From JAWHTC01 sp032586155 (GTDB taxonomy: Bacteria; Pseudomonadota; Alphaproteobacteria; Rhodobacterales; Rhodobacteraceae): a DNA stretch of 64,000 bases. Both the position numbers and the translations under genes were made by a program. The stretch lies in NCBI RefSeq assembly GCF_032586155.1, contig NZ_JAWHTC010000006.1, forward strand, positions 1-64,000. The letters run 5' to 3'. Below are positions 18,440-26,532 of the stretch, piece by piece. The notes beneath the pieces were generated by a model. The model saw only the letters and a list, made by a program, of their open reading frames with translations, searched no databases and was not told the origin of the DNA. Within the stretch, counting starts at the first letter, position 1; the number at the start of each line of letters is the position of its first letter.

Positions 18440-19804
18440 TTACATCAATTTGCGGCGGCGTGTCACGTGAATATCCAGATCGGTAATCTTCTTACGCAAA
18501 GTATTTCGATTGATGCCCAGAAGATCAGCGCATTTGGCCTGATTCCCGCCGGTGGCATCCAGAGCGATCTCGATCAGCGGAAGTTCCATCTCACGCAAGA
18601 TCCGGCCATAGAGCCCTGGCGGCGGTAGCATGTTGCCGTGCAAGTCGAAATATCGCCGCAGGTGCCGTGCCACGCTGGCCGAAAGCTTGTCTCCATCGGC
18701 CATGCCAAGAACCGGTTCGTTTCCCGGCTGGTTGCCTAGCACCGCCTCGACTTCGACGCGGGTGATCTCGTCGGTACGCGCGGTCAGGTCCAACCGTTTC
18801 ACCGCGTTTTCCAGCTGGCGCACATTGCCGGGCCAGCTGTATTTACGCATCAATTCCATCGCCTTATCCGAAAAATAGCGGCTCGGCGCACTTTCGCGAT
18901 CCGATTTGCTCAGGAAATGCGCGACCAAAAGGGGAATGTCCTCGACCCTCTCGCGCAGGCTGGGCACGTGGATTGCCGCACCATCCAGCCGGAAATAAAG
19001 GTCCTGGCGCAGAGACCCTTCCTCCATTGCGGTGGCCAAGTCCCTTTGACTGGTCGCCATGAATCGCGGCACGTGATCGCCGGGATTGTCAATCATTCGC
19101 ACGATACGCGCCTGAAGTTCAGTATCTATATCATTGATTTCGTCAAATAAAATCGTTCCACCCTTGGCGCGTGCCAGGATTCGCGCTGGTCCCTCAAGGT
19201 CGCGCAAGTCGCCGGCCGTTACGGTTACGAACGGCAGAGTCCGCCGGTCGGAAAAGTCATGGATCGCCCGTGCGATAAGCGACTTTCCGGTGCCGCTTTC
19301 GCCGGAGATCATCACCGCCATATCGGTGTTCATCACCCGCGCCACCAACTGGTAGAGCTCCTGCATTGCCTGCGTTCGCCCCACTAGCGGCAACTCGTCC
19401 GATCGCTCACTCTCAACGTCACGCGCACTTGGCCCCCGGCGACGGTTTTCCAGCGCCTTGGCGGTGCGTTTCATCAGGTCCGGCAAGTCGAACGGCTTTG
19501 GCAGGTAATCATAGGCGTCGGCCTCGTTGGCTTTGATCGCCGTCATGATCGTGTTTTGAGCCGAGATCACAATCACCGGAAGCTCCGGCCGATCCTCGTG
19601 GATTTTCGGCAGCATTTCCAGACCATTACCGTCCGGCATTACCACATCGGTGATCACAGCATCACCCTTGCCCTCGTCCACCCATCGCATCAGCGTGGTC
19701 AAGCTCGACGTGGCATGCACCTTGCACCCCGCCCGGGTCAGCGCCTGGGTCAGGACGGTTCGAATTGTCCGGTCGTCATCGGCAACAAGTACGGTACCAT
19801 CCAT
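18440..19804 (-). CDS. ntrC: NtrC response regulator lacking the sigma-54 contact loop
   Basis: A 454-residue nitrogen regulator phosphorylated by NtrB. Receiver D53 (VITDVVMPDGNG), AAA+ Walker A SGESGTGKS, Walker B ILFDEIND, and C-terminal helix-turn-helix GGNQAKCADLLGINRNTLRK. Between FVTVTAGDLRDLEGPA and the Walker B the whole ELFGHEKGAFTGA segment is missing. Known rhodobacter NtrC proteins share this deletion and activate sigma-70 promoters, so the same mode is inferred here. Four bases separate it from ntrB. The gap of 100 bases to ntrY could hold a second promoter. Confidence 0.97.
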   Translation of the reverse strand: MDGTVLVADDDRTIRTVLTQALTRAGCKVHATSSLTTLMRWVDEGKGDAVITDVVMPDGNGLEMLPKIHEDRPELPVIVISAQNTIMTAIKANEADAYDYLPKPFDLPDLMKRTAKALENRRRGPSARDVESERSDELPLVGRTQAMQELYQLVARVMNTDMAVMISGESGTGKSLIARAIHDFSDRRTLPFVTVTAGDLRDLEGPARILARAKGGTILFDEINDIDTELQARIVRMIDNPGDHVPRFMATSQRDLATAMEEGSLRQDLYFRLDGAAIHVPSLRERVEDIPLLVAHFLSKSDRESAPSRYFSDKAMELMRKYSWPGNVRQLENAVKRLDLTARTDEITRVEVEAVLGNQPGNEPVLGMADGDKLSASVARHLRRYFDLHGNMLPPPGLYGRILREMELPLIEIALDATGGNQAKCADLLGINRNTLRKKITDLDIHVTRRRKLM

Positions 19805-19808
19805 GGTC

Positions 19809-20882
19809 TTATTCCTTTGCGTCTTTTGGGGCCAATGGCAGGGAAATCCGGAACACCGTGCGGCCGGGCACTGAGTTCACCGATATCCAACCGCCATGAT
19901 CGGATATGATCTTTGCCGTCAGCGCCAGGCCCAGTCCGGTACCGTTTTCGCGCCCCGATACAAACGGGTCGAACACATCCGCCTCGATCTCCGGCGGCAG
20001 GCCAGGCCCGTCATCGACAACCTCGATCTGCAACGGCAGGCTTTCTGAGCCTCCATCCGAGCGGCGCAGGCGGAAAGAATGCTCATAATAGCTGCGCAGA
20101 ACGATGGTACCGCCTGCCGCGCCCGCCGCTTCAGCGGCGTTTTTCAGCAGGTTCTGCATCACCTGCACCAACTGGTCCGGGTCGCCCCAGGCCAGTGGCA
20201 GCGATGGGTCGAACTCCTCGCGGATACTCATATGCGCGCCAAATCCAAGAAGCGCCGAACGCCGCGCCCGGTCCACCACGTCGTGGATGTTAACCGGCTT
20301 GAAATCCGGTGGCGACAGGTTGCCGAACTGTTCGACCTGCTCCAGCAGCTTCACGATCCGCCGCGTTTCACTGACGATTAAGTCCGTTAATTCAAGGTCT
20401 TCCGGGGACAGGTTCATGCTTAGTAACTGAGCCGCGCCAGTAATCCCTGCCAATGGGTTCTTGATCTCATGCGCCAGCATTTCGGCCATGCCAATAGCCG
20501 ACTTCGCCGCCGATTTCACCGATTGCGCACCGGTCATGCGACCGGCCAATTCGCGCGGGGAGATCAGGAACAGCATCACCCCAGGTCGGCCGCTCACCGG
20601 GGCAATCTGCAGGTTGCACTGCATCGGCACCCGTTCCCCAGTACCTACGTCCACGTCATTGACAAAAAGCGGCGTGGTGTTGGCCCGCGCCCGCTTAAAG
20701 GCCTGTTCCAATGGCGCATCAATGCTCAACCGGTCGAACACCGGCTGGCCGCGCAGGGCCTTGGCCGAGCTCAACATGAACCCTTCCGCCGCGGGGTTGA
20801 TGTCGAGGATCAGATCGTCCTCGTCCACGATCAGCGCAGGTACGGGAAGCGAGATCCAAAGCGTATCGTCCATAACGCTCAT
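19809..20882 (-). CDS. ntrB: NtrB nitrogen sensor kinase
   Basis: A 357-residue soluble histidine kinase that senses nitrogen status through PII and controls NtrC. A PAS domain (PVPALIVDEDDLILDINPAA) is followed by the phospho-His box EMLAHEIKNPLAGITGAAQ and ATP-binding boxes NLLKNAAEA, VVDDGPGLPPE and GTGLGLALTAKI. Its start overlaps the dusB stop by four bases (ATGA), so it is translationally coupled to dusB, the standard rhodobacter arrangement once called nifR3-ntrB-ntrC. Confidence 0.96.
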   Translation of the reverse strand: MSVMDDTLWISLPVPALIVDEDDLILDINPAAEGFMLSSAKALRGQPVFDRLSIDAPLEQAFKRARANTTPLFVNDVDVGTGERVPMQCNLQIAPVSGRPGVMLFLISPRELAGRMTGAQSVKSAAKSAIGMAEMLAHEIKNPLAGITGAAQLLSMNLSPEDLELTDLIVSETRRIVKLLEQVEQFGNLSPPDFKPVNIHDVVDRARRSALLGFGAHMSIREEFDPSLPLAWGDPDQLVQVMQNLLKNAAEAAGAAGGTIVLRSYYEHSFRLRRSDGGSESLPLQIEVVDDGPGLPPEIEADVFDPFVSGRENGTGLGLALTAKIISDHGGWISVNSVPGRTVFRISLPLAPKDAKE

Positions 20883-21865
20883 GCTGCCACCTGTTCGTCA
20901 GGATTTAGGATCGCGCGCGGGATCAGCCTCAACACCTGTGCCGGGTCGCGGCTGGTCAGCACCGCGCGCCGAAGCCCGCGCGCAGTGCCCGCCACATCCA
21001 TGTACCAGCCAAGGTGTTTGCGTGCGACCCGGTTGCCCAAATCGGCTCCATAGAACCTCAACATTGAATCGTAATGCCCTGAAATCATTCTAATAAGATC
21101 TTCGCCCTCCGGCACAACAGGTGCCTCGGCTCCAAACAGCTCATGCGCCACCTGCTGCAACAGCCAGGGCTGGCCTTGCGCCCCGCGCCCGATCATCACG
21201 CCATCGGCGTCCGATACCGCCAGAGCCGTCCGCGCGTCCTGTGGCGAACAGATATCGCCATTGGCAATCACCGGAACATGCACGGCCTGTTTCACTGCCC
21301 GGATCGCGGCCCAATCGGCCTGCCCCTTGTAGAACTGACAGCGCGTACGTCCGTGGATCACGATCCGCTGCACCCCGGCCGCCTCGGCCCGCTGCGCCAG
21401 TTGTGGTGCATTCAGGCTCTCGCCATCCCAGCCTAACCGGGTTTTCAGCGTCACCGGCACGTCCACCGCGTCCACCACTGCTTCGATCAAGCGTAAAGCG
21501 TGATCGAGATCACGCATCAGGGCCGAACCCGACATGCCACCCGTCACCTTCTTGGCCGGGCAACCCATGTTGATGTCGATCACCCGCGCGCCCATACCGG
21601 CCACCTGCCGCGCCGCCTCGGCCATCGACCCGGTCTCGCGCCCGGCGATCTGAACGGCGGTGTTGGCCACATCCAACCCCAGCTCGGCCTTTTCCCGAGT
21701 ACCAGGGCGCGACGTCAGGAACTCGCCACTCGCGATCATCTCGGACACGACCAGCCCGGCACCAAAGCTGCTTACCAATTGCCGGAACGGCAGGTCAGTG
21801 ATTCCGGCCAGCGGCGCCAGCGCCACCGGAGGATCAAAATCGGCAAGTTGAGATGTCTGGGCCAA
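20879..21865 (-). CDS. dusB: tRNA-dihydrouridine synthase DusB (NifR3)
   Basis: A 328-residue flavin enzyme that reduces uridine to dihydrouridine in tRNA. FMN-binding TIM-barrel motifs: LAPLAGITDLPFR at the N-terminus, VVSEMIASGEF, DINMGCPAKKVTGG with the catalytic cysteine, VIHGRTRCQFYKG, PVIANGDICS and MIGRGAQGQPWL. It is the first gene of the leftward ntr operon; its promoter should lie in the 167-base divergent gap to ispDF, where a perfect GGGAAATTTCCC palindrome sits. Confidence 0.95.
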   Translation of the reverse strand: MAQTSQLADFDPPVALAPLAGITDLPFRQLVSSFGAGLVVSEMIASGEFLTSRPGTREKAELGLDVANTAVQIAGRETGSMAEAARQVAGMGARVIDINMGCPAKKVTGGMSGSALMRDLDHALRLIEAVVDAVDVPVTLKTRLGWDGESLNAPQLAQRAEAAGVQRIVIHGRTRCQFYKGQADWAAIRAVKQAVHVPVIANGDICSPQDARTALAVSDADGVMIGRGAQGQPWLLQQVAHELFGAEAPVVPEGEDLIRMISGHYDSMLRFYGADLGNRVARKHLGWYMDVAGTARGLRRAVLTSRDPAQVLRLIPRAILNPDEQVAA

Positions 21866-21930
21866 AGTGCCTAATCCTTGTGCATGTCTCCTGAGTTATG
21901 CTCCACTCGGGCAAATCACAATGAAACAAA

Positions 21931-21942
21931 GGGAAATTTCCC
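21931..21942. promoter_or_regulatory. 12-bp palindrome in the dusB/ispDF divergent promoter
   Basis: GGGAAATTTCCC is a perfect inverted repeat 66 bases upstream of the dusB start and 91 bases upstream of the ispDF start. The position suits an operator for the ntr operon. Sequence symmetry is the only support, and a 12-mer can arise by chance. Confidence 0.3.
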
Positions 21943-22032
21943 GTTCCCTGTAAGCATCTGCCTATTTTTTAAGCAACTCCATCCTTCCAATGCCCGATTG
22001 CCCTTCACCTTGGCAACGCCTATTCACGTTTC

Positions 22033-23166
22033 ATGACCACCACTGCCGCCATCATCGTCGCCGCAGGCCGCGGCACACGGGCCGGTCCCGGCGCGCCAAA
22101 ACAATGGCGTCCGCTGGCTGGACGCCGGGTGATTGACTGGACGCTCGATGCCTTTCTGGCCGTCCCGGGCATCGGCCCCATCATGGTCGTGCTGCACACC
22201 GACGACATTGCCGACTTCACCCCGCCGCAGGGTGTACAAACCTGCATCGGCGGCGCCACCCGAGCCGCATCAGTGCGCGCTGGCCTCGAAGCTCTGGTCG
22301 ACATCGCGCCAGACAATGTCCTGATCCATGACGTCGCCCGACCTTGCGTAACTCAGCACATCATAGCGGACGTGATTGCGGCACTTGCCATCGGCCCCGG
22401 CGCTGCCCCCGCCGTGCCGGTCACCGACGCGCTTTGGCGTGGTAGCAATGACAAAGTCAGTGGGACACAGGACCGGGACGGCCTCTATCGCGCGCAAACC
22501 CCACAGGGGTTTCACTTCGCCGAGATCCTTGCCGCCCACCAAAGCGCCCCCGGAGACGCAGCCGACGATGTGGAAATCGCCCGCGCCGCAGGGCTTGAGG
22601 TTGCCATCGTTTCGGGCCATGAGAACAATCTCAAGATCACTCACTCTCCCGATTTCCAGCGGGCTGAAACCATATTGCGAGGGACCATGGACATTCGCCT
22701 TGGCAACGGCTTCGACGTGCATGCCTTCACCGAGGGTGATCACCTCATCCTGTGCGGAGTCGAAATCCCCCACACTCAGGCCCTCAAGGGCCACTCGGAC
22801 GCCGACGTTGGCATGCATGCGGTGACTGACGCGATCTACGGCGCCGTGGCCCAAGGCGACATTGGTCGCCATTTCCCACCGTCCGATCCGCAATGGAAAG
22901 GTGCCGCCAGTCACATCTTCCTACGTCACGCGGTAGAGCTCGCCCGCGAAATGGGGTTCACCTTTGGCAATATCGACTGCACTCTGATCTGTGAACGCCC
23001 CAAAGTCGGCCCCCACGCCGGAGCCATGACCGCTGCTATGGCCGAGATCCTGCAAATTGATCCGACCCGCGTCTCGATTAAGGCCACCACCTCGGAACGG
23101 CTTGGCTTTACCGGGCGCGAGGAAGGTATCGCTGCGCTGGCCACCGCCACATTGATCAAAGAATGA
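22033..23166 (+). CDS. ispDF: bifunctional IspD/IspF of the MEP isoprenoid pathway
   Basis: A 377-residue fusion. Residues 1-215 are MEP cytidylyltransferase (IspD): AAGRGTRAG nucleotide loop, LIHDVARPCV, TPQGFHF. Residues 220-377 are MECDP synthase (IspF): GNGFDVHAF with the metal-binding DxH, GHSDADVGMHAVTDA, FGNIDCTLICERPK and KATTSERLGFTGREEG. The two enzymes act two steps apart (IspE is in between), and their fusion is common in alphaproteobacteria. The frame is complete with no sign of a break at the junction. Confidence 0.97.
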   Translation: MTTTAAIIVAAGRGTRAGPGAPKQWRPLAGRRVIDWTLDAFLAVPGIGPIMVVLHTDDIADFTPPQGVQTCIGGATRAASVRAGLEALVDIAPDNVLIHDVARPCVTQHIIADVIAALAIGPGAAPAVPVTDALWRGSNDKVSGTQDRDGLYRAQTPQGFHFAEILAAHQSAPGDAADDVEIARAAGLEVAIVSGHENNLKITHSPDFQRAETILRGTMDIRLGNGFDVHAFTEGDHLILCGVEIPHTQALKGHSDADVGMHAVTDAIYGAVAQGDIGRHFPPSDPQWKGAASHIFLRHAVELAREMGFTFGNIDCTLICERPKVGPHAGAMTAAMAEILQIDPTRVSIKATTSERLGFTGREEGIAALATATLIKE

Positions 23167-23210
23167 AAGACGCCCTCCCCCCGTCAACTGCGCGAAAACA
23201 TCCCGGAGGA

Positions 23211-23228
23211 GCGGGGGTTAGCCCCCGC
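23211..23228 (+). terminator. GC-rich hairpin between ispDF and pgpA
   Basis: GCGGGGG and CCCCCGC form a 7-bp stem with a TTAG loop in the 94-base gap after ispDF. No T-run follows, so it may be a processing or stabilising hairpin rather than a true terminator. Confidence 0.4.
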
Positions 23229-23260
23229 ACCGGTGACCGCCACAAACGAAACGGACACAA

Positions 23261-23761
23261 ATGACCCGCCTCATCGCCACCTTCTTCTACACCGGCTATC
23301 TCAAGCCCTTCTCCGGCACCTGGGGTTCCGCCGCTGGCGTGATCGCTGCCTTTCTTCTTTTCCTTCTCGGTGGTTGGGTGCTCGTTGCACTTCTGACCCC
23401 GGTCGCCTTTGGCCTCGGCTGGTGGGCCACTGCGGTCGAGACCGCCGGCAAGGAAAACCACGACCCGTCCGAAGTGGTCATAGACGAAGTCGCTGGCCAG
23501 TGGATCGCCCTCCTGCCGGTCCTGATCGGCGCGACCCACGCCGGACTAACCGGCCCGAACGTATTGGAGCTTTGGCCGGGCTGGCTCACCGCCTTCTTCG
23601 CCTTCCGCTTCTTCGACATCCTGAAGCCCGGCCCCATTGGATGGGCTGATCGCCAGCACGGGCCGCTGGGCGTGATGCTTGACGACATTTTCGCCGGGAT
23701 CGCCGCCGCAATCACGGTGGGCTTGGCGGCCTATGTCTATCATGGCATCCTCGGCGCATGA
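23261..23761 (+). CDS. pgpA: phosphatidylglycerophosphatase A
   Basis: A 166-residue inner-membrane enzyme that dephosphorylates phosphatidylglycerophosphate to phosphatidylglycerol. Family motifs: FSGTWGSAAGVIAA near the N-terminus, DPSEVVIDEVAGQWIAL with the acidic metal ligands, FRFFDILKPGPIGWADR, and GVMLDDIFAGIAAA at the C-terminus, with four hydrophobic segments. Its stop overlaps the next gene (ATGA, 23758-23761), so pgpA and cinA are coupled. Confidence 0.95.
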   Translation: MTRLIATFFYTGYLKPFSGTWGSAAGVIAAFLLFLLGGWVLVALLTPVAFGLGWWATAVETAGKENHDPSEVVIDEVAGQWIALLPVLIGATHAGLTGPNVLELWPGWLTAFFAFRFFDILKPGPIGWADRQHGPLGVMLDDIFAGIAAAITVGLAAYVYHGILGA

Positions 23762-24225
23762 CCGCTGCCCATGTTTTAGAAGCTGCCCGAAGCCGATCCT
23801 TGCGCATCGCTGCCGCCGAAAGTTGCACCGGTGGCATGGTGGCGGCGGCGCTGACTGATATTCCCGGTTCCTCGGACGTGTTCGAGCGCGGCTTTGTCAC
23901 CTATTCCAACGCCGCGAAAGAAGAAATGCTGGGCGTCTCTCGCGCCACACTCGACCGATATGGTGCGGTTTCCGAAGAGGTCGCCCGCGAAATGGCCGAA
24001 GGCGCGCTGGCCAATTCCCACGCCCAGGTTGCCGTTGCCATCACCGGCATCGCCGGCCCCGGCGGATCCGATTTCAAACCCGAAGGCCGCGTCTGCTTCG
24101 GTCTCGCCATGCAAGACCGCGTCACCGACTCTGAGACCCAGGAGTTCGGCCCCCGCGGCCGCGACTGGGTTCGGCTGGCAGCCCGCGACCACGCGCTCTT
24201 TCTCCTGCTGTCGGCCCTGCGTTAG
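23758..24225 (+). CDS. cinA: CinA C-terminal domain protein (NMN amidohydrolase family)
   Basis: A 155-residue stand-alone CinA_C domain, the PncC-type nicotinamide-nucleotide amidase that recycles NMN. AAAESCTGGMVAAALTDIPG at residues 17-36 carries the catalytic Ser and Lys-neighbour pattern, followed by GFVTYSNAAKEEMLGV and AVAITGIAGPGGSDFKPEG. The N-terminal CinA/MoaB-like half is absent, as is normal for this short form. Translationally coupled to pgpA. Confidence 0.92.
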   Translation: MTAAHVLEAARSRSLRIAAAESCTGGMVAAALTDIPGSSDVFERGFVTYSNAAKEEMLGVSRATLDRYGAVSEEVAREMAEGALANSHAQVAVAITGIAGPGGSDFKPEGRVCFGLAMQDRVTDSETQEFGPRGRDWVRLAARDHALFLLLSALR

Positions 24226-24387
24226 GCCGTTCGTCCAAAGCCCGCGTTTTACGCAACGACTGACATTTCCGCACAAAAAACGGGCAGTTCACAAACCGGG
24301 CGTTTTTTCCGCGCCCTGCCCCTTTTTCCCGCAGTCCCATTCGGCTTTGACCCGCTCCAACCAAACCCAACTGGAAGGAATTGGATC

Positions 24388-25572
24388 ATGGTAGGTGCAG
24401 ATACCGCCTGGATCATTGTGGCAACCGCCCTCGTCTTGTTCATGTCGCTGCCAGGACTGGCGCTGTTTTATGGCGGGCTTGTTCGCGCCCGCAACGTGCT
24501 CAGCGTCTTCATGCAGGTCTATGCCATTGCCTGTTTGATGAGCGTTCTGTGGCTGGCGGTGGGCTATTCCATCGCCTTTGGCGACGGCGGGGCTTACTGG
24601 GGGGGCTTGGGCAAGGCGTTCCTTTCGGGCATCGGTGCCGACAGCGTGATTGAGGGTCAGACCATCCCCGAGATCCTCTTCTTTGCCTTCCAGATGACCT
24701 TTGCCGTGATCACTCCTGCGCTGATCGTCGGTGCCTATGTAGAACGGATTGGCTTCGGCTTCGTGATGCTTTTCTCGGGTCTGTGGATGCTGTTGTGCTA
24801 CGCGCCCGTGGCCCATTGGATCTGGGGCGGAGGCTTTCTCTCCGACGGCGGTATTTTCGGTGCAACCGGGGTGAAGGATTTCGCCGGTGGCATTGTCGTG
24901 CACGAAACCGCTGGCCTGGCCGCGCTGGTTATCGCGGTTATCCTCGGACCGCGCCGCAACCGAACCACCCCGCCGCATTCGCCCGGTTTCGTGATGATTG
25001 GTGCCGGCATGCTCTGGGTCGGCTGGTTCGGCTTCAACGGTGGCTCGCAACTGGCCGCTGATGGGGGGGCCGCCATGGCGCTGACCGTGACCCATATCTC
25101 GGCCGCCACCGCCTCGCTGACCTGGGCGCTGTGGGAAAAGATCAAATATGGCAAGGCTTCGCTCGTTGGCCTGGTGACCGGTACCATCGCAGGGCTGGCT
25201 TCGATTACTCCGGCCTCGGGTTTTGTCGGCCCGCTTGAAGCGCTGCTCATTGGCGCGGTGGCTGGCGTCCTCTGCCAGGAGGCGGTGACCCTCATTCGCA
25301 ACAAGCTGAACATCGATGATACCCTAGACGTCTTTGCCGTGCATGGTGTCGGTGGAGTTTTCGGGACTGTCATGATCGCCGTCTTCGGCGCAGGGTCCTG
25401 GGCGGCCCAGTTTGGCGGCCTCGCCGTTGTCGGGGTCTACACCCTGGTGGTCTCGGTTGCCTTGGTCAAACTGGTGGCCCTGATCACCCCGCTGCGGGTC
25501 GATCATGAGACCGAAGTCAACGGACTCGACCTCTCGGTCCACGGCGAGCGCGCCTACGACATCACGTCCTGA
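24388..25572 (+). CDS. amt: ammonium transporter Amt
   Basis: A 394-residue inner-membrane ammonium channel with about eleven helices and no signal peptide. MSLPGLALFYGGLVRARNVL is the classic N-terminal motif; HETAGLAAL and HGVGGVFGT hold the twin histidines of the pore; LWVGWFGFNGGS is in between. No glnK lies upstream, unlike the usual glnK-amtB pair. The upstream region is 162 bases long. A strong terminator ends the gene. Confidence 0.95.
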   Translation: MVGADTAWIIVATALVLFMSLPGLALFYGGLVRARNVLSVFMQVYAIACLMSVLWLAVGYSIAFGDGGAYWGGLGKAFLSGIGADSVIEGQTIPEILFFAFQMTFAVITPALIVGAYVERIGFGFVMLFSGLWMLLCYAPVAHWIWGGGFLSDGGIFGATGVKDFAGGIVVHETAGLAALVIAVILGPRRNRTTPPHSPGFVMIGAGMLWVGWFGFNGGSQLAADGGAAMALTVTHISAATASLTWALWEKIKYGKASLVGLVTGTIAGLASITPASGFVGPLEALLIGAVAGVLCQEAVTLIRNKLNIDDTLDVFAVHGVGGVFGTVMIAVFGAGSWAAQFGGLAVVGVYTLVVSVALVKLVALITPLRVDHETEVNGLDLSVHGERAYDITS

Positions 25573-25592
25573 CCGGAACATTGTTCCTTACA

Positions 25593-25623
25593 GCGGGCCC
25601 TATCGGGCCCGCTCGTGTTTTTG
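25593..25623 (+). terminator. rho-independent terminator of amt
   Basis: GCGGGCCC-TATC-GGGCCCGC, an 8-bp perfect stem with a four-base loop, followed by TCGTGTTTTT, 20 bases after the amt stop. Confidence 0.85.
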
Positions 25624-25638
25624 GTGACCACGTCTGTT

Positions 25639-26271
25639 TCAGAAATTGAAGCCAAGGCCAACACTGATCGTGACGTCTTCAAGGCTGACAGAAGTTGGTC
25701 CGCAGGCCGTGCACTGCAGATTGAACGACCCGTAATCGGCATACCGCGCCTCTCCACGAAGGAACATGCCTTTGCCCATGTCAAACTCGGCGCCCAGACC
25801 CAGAACATAGCCGGTCCTGGTATCAGACTGGCTCGGGAACCCGCCGCTATACTGGCCAGTGACGTTCATCCAGCTGGCACCTGCCAACCCGTACAAGAAC
25901 GTCTTATCGCTTACCATCCCACCGGCGCGACCAACAATCGAGGCTTCCCAATTGCCATCGACCGAGAAGGTTTCGCCCGGCACTGCGGTAGCGACCACGT
26001 CCGACGTTCCCAGGGCATTGACGCCAAGCTCGACGCCATAAATCATCGACCCCGAACTTGCGAAGTTATAGCCGACAAAAGCCCCGAACCCCGCACCGTT
26101 CAAGTCGATGCCATAGTTGGGCGGCGCATAGGCCGGAATGGTCAAGGTCCCATTGCCGGAATGATACCCGACGCCGATCCCGCCATAGAGTCCTTCTTTG
26201 GGCTCAGCCACGGCAAGGGCTGGCACAAGAATGGCTGCAACTGCTGTGAAAACGAATCCAAAACGTAACAT
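25639..26271 (-). CDS. outer-membrane beta-barrel protein, OmpA/Opa-like
   Basis: A 210-residue exported protein: signal peptide to about residue 22 (FVFTAVAAILVPALAVA), then an eight-stranded porin-like barrel with alternating aromatic strands (GLYGGIGVGYHSGN, GFGAFVGYNFASSG, YVLGLGAEFDMGKGMFLRGEARYADYG) ending in VGLGFNF with the terminal Phe of the BAM signal. ATG at 26271 is chosen for GGAGG seven bases upstream; the frame is open to 26301. Sixty bases upstream a perfect 9-bp-arm inverted repeat may be an operator. The stop faces amt. Confidence 0.85.
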   Translation of the reverse strand: MLRFGFVFTAVAAILVPALAVAEPKEGLYGGIGVGYHSGNGTLTIPAYAPPNYGIDLNGAGFGAFVGYNFASSGSMIYGVELGVNALGTSDVVATAVPGETFSVDGNWEASIVGRAGGMVSDKTFLYGLAGASWMNVTGQYSGGFPSQSDTRTGYVLGLGAEFDMGKGMFLRGEARYADYGSFNLQCTACGPTSVSLEDVTISVGLGFNF

Positions 26272-26330
26272 CAAGACACCTCCGTTCTTGATTTTGCGCA
26301 ATCAATCGCGCGCGGTTGAGTTGCGCTTTG

Positions 26331-26350
26331 ACGCGGTAAGTTTACCGCGT
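26331..26350. promoter_or_regulatory. inverted repeat upstream of the outer-membrane protein gene
   Basis: ACGCGGTAA-GT-TTACCGCGT is a perfect inverted repeat with 9-bp arms, 59 bases upstream of the ATG at 26271 on the minus strand. It could be an operator or a 5' UTR hairpin. A second one, AGCGGTTAAACCGCT (26444-26458), sits further up in the same 261-base gene-free stretch, which otherwise shows no gene. Confidence 0.45.
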
Positions 26351-26532
26351 TTCTGCTTGTGTATCAACGTGACCTACTTGCACACGGGTCCAGCTTTACA
26401 CGGGTGTCACCGCCGGAAAACCAATCCGGTTGGCAAGCCCGGATAGCGGTTAAACCGCTTCGGACCGGCTCGGATCAGATCCGACCCGCGCTGGGGCTCA
26501 CCCACATCGGCCAATCCAAAACGTGCACAGCG

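Noticed and set aside
24277..24320. Terminator-like AAAAAACGGGC...CGGGCGTTTTTT before amt
   Set aside because: The two G-rich halves are direct, not inverted, repeats and cannot pair into a stem.
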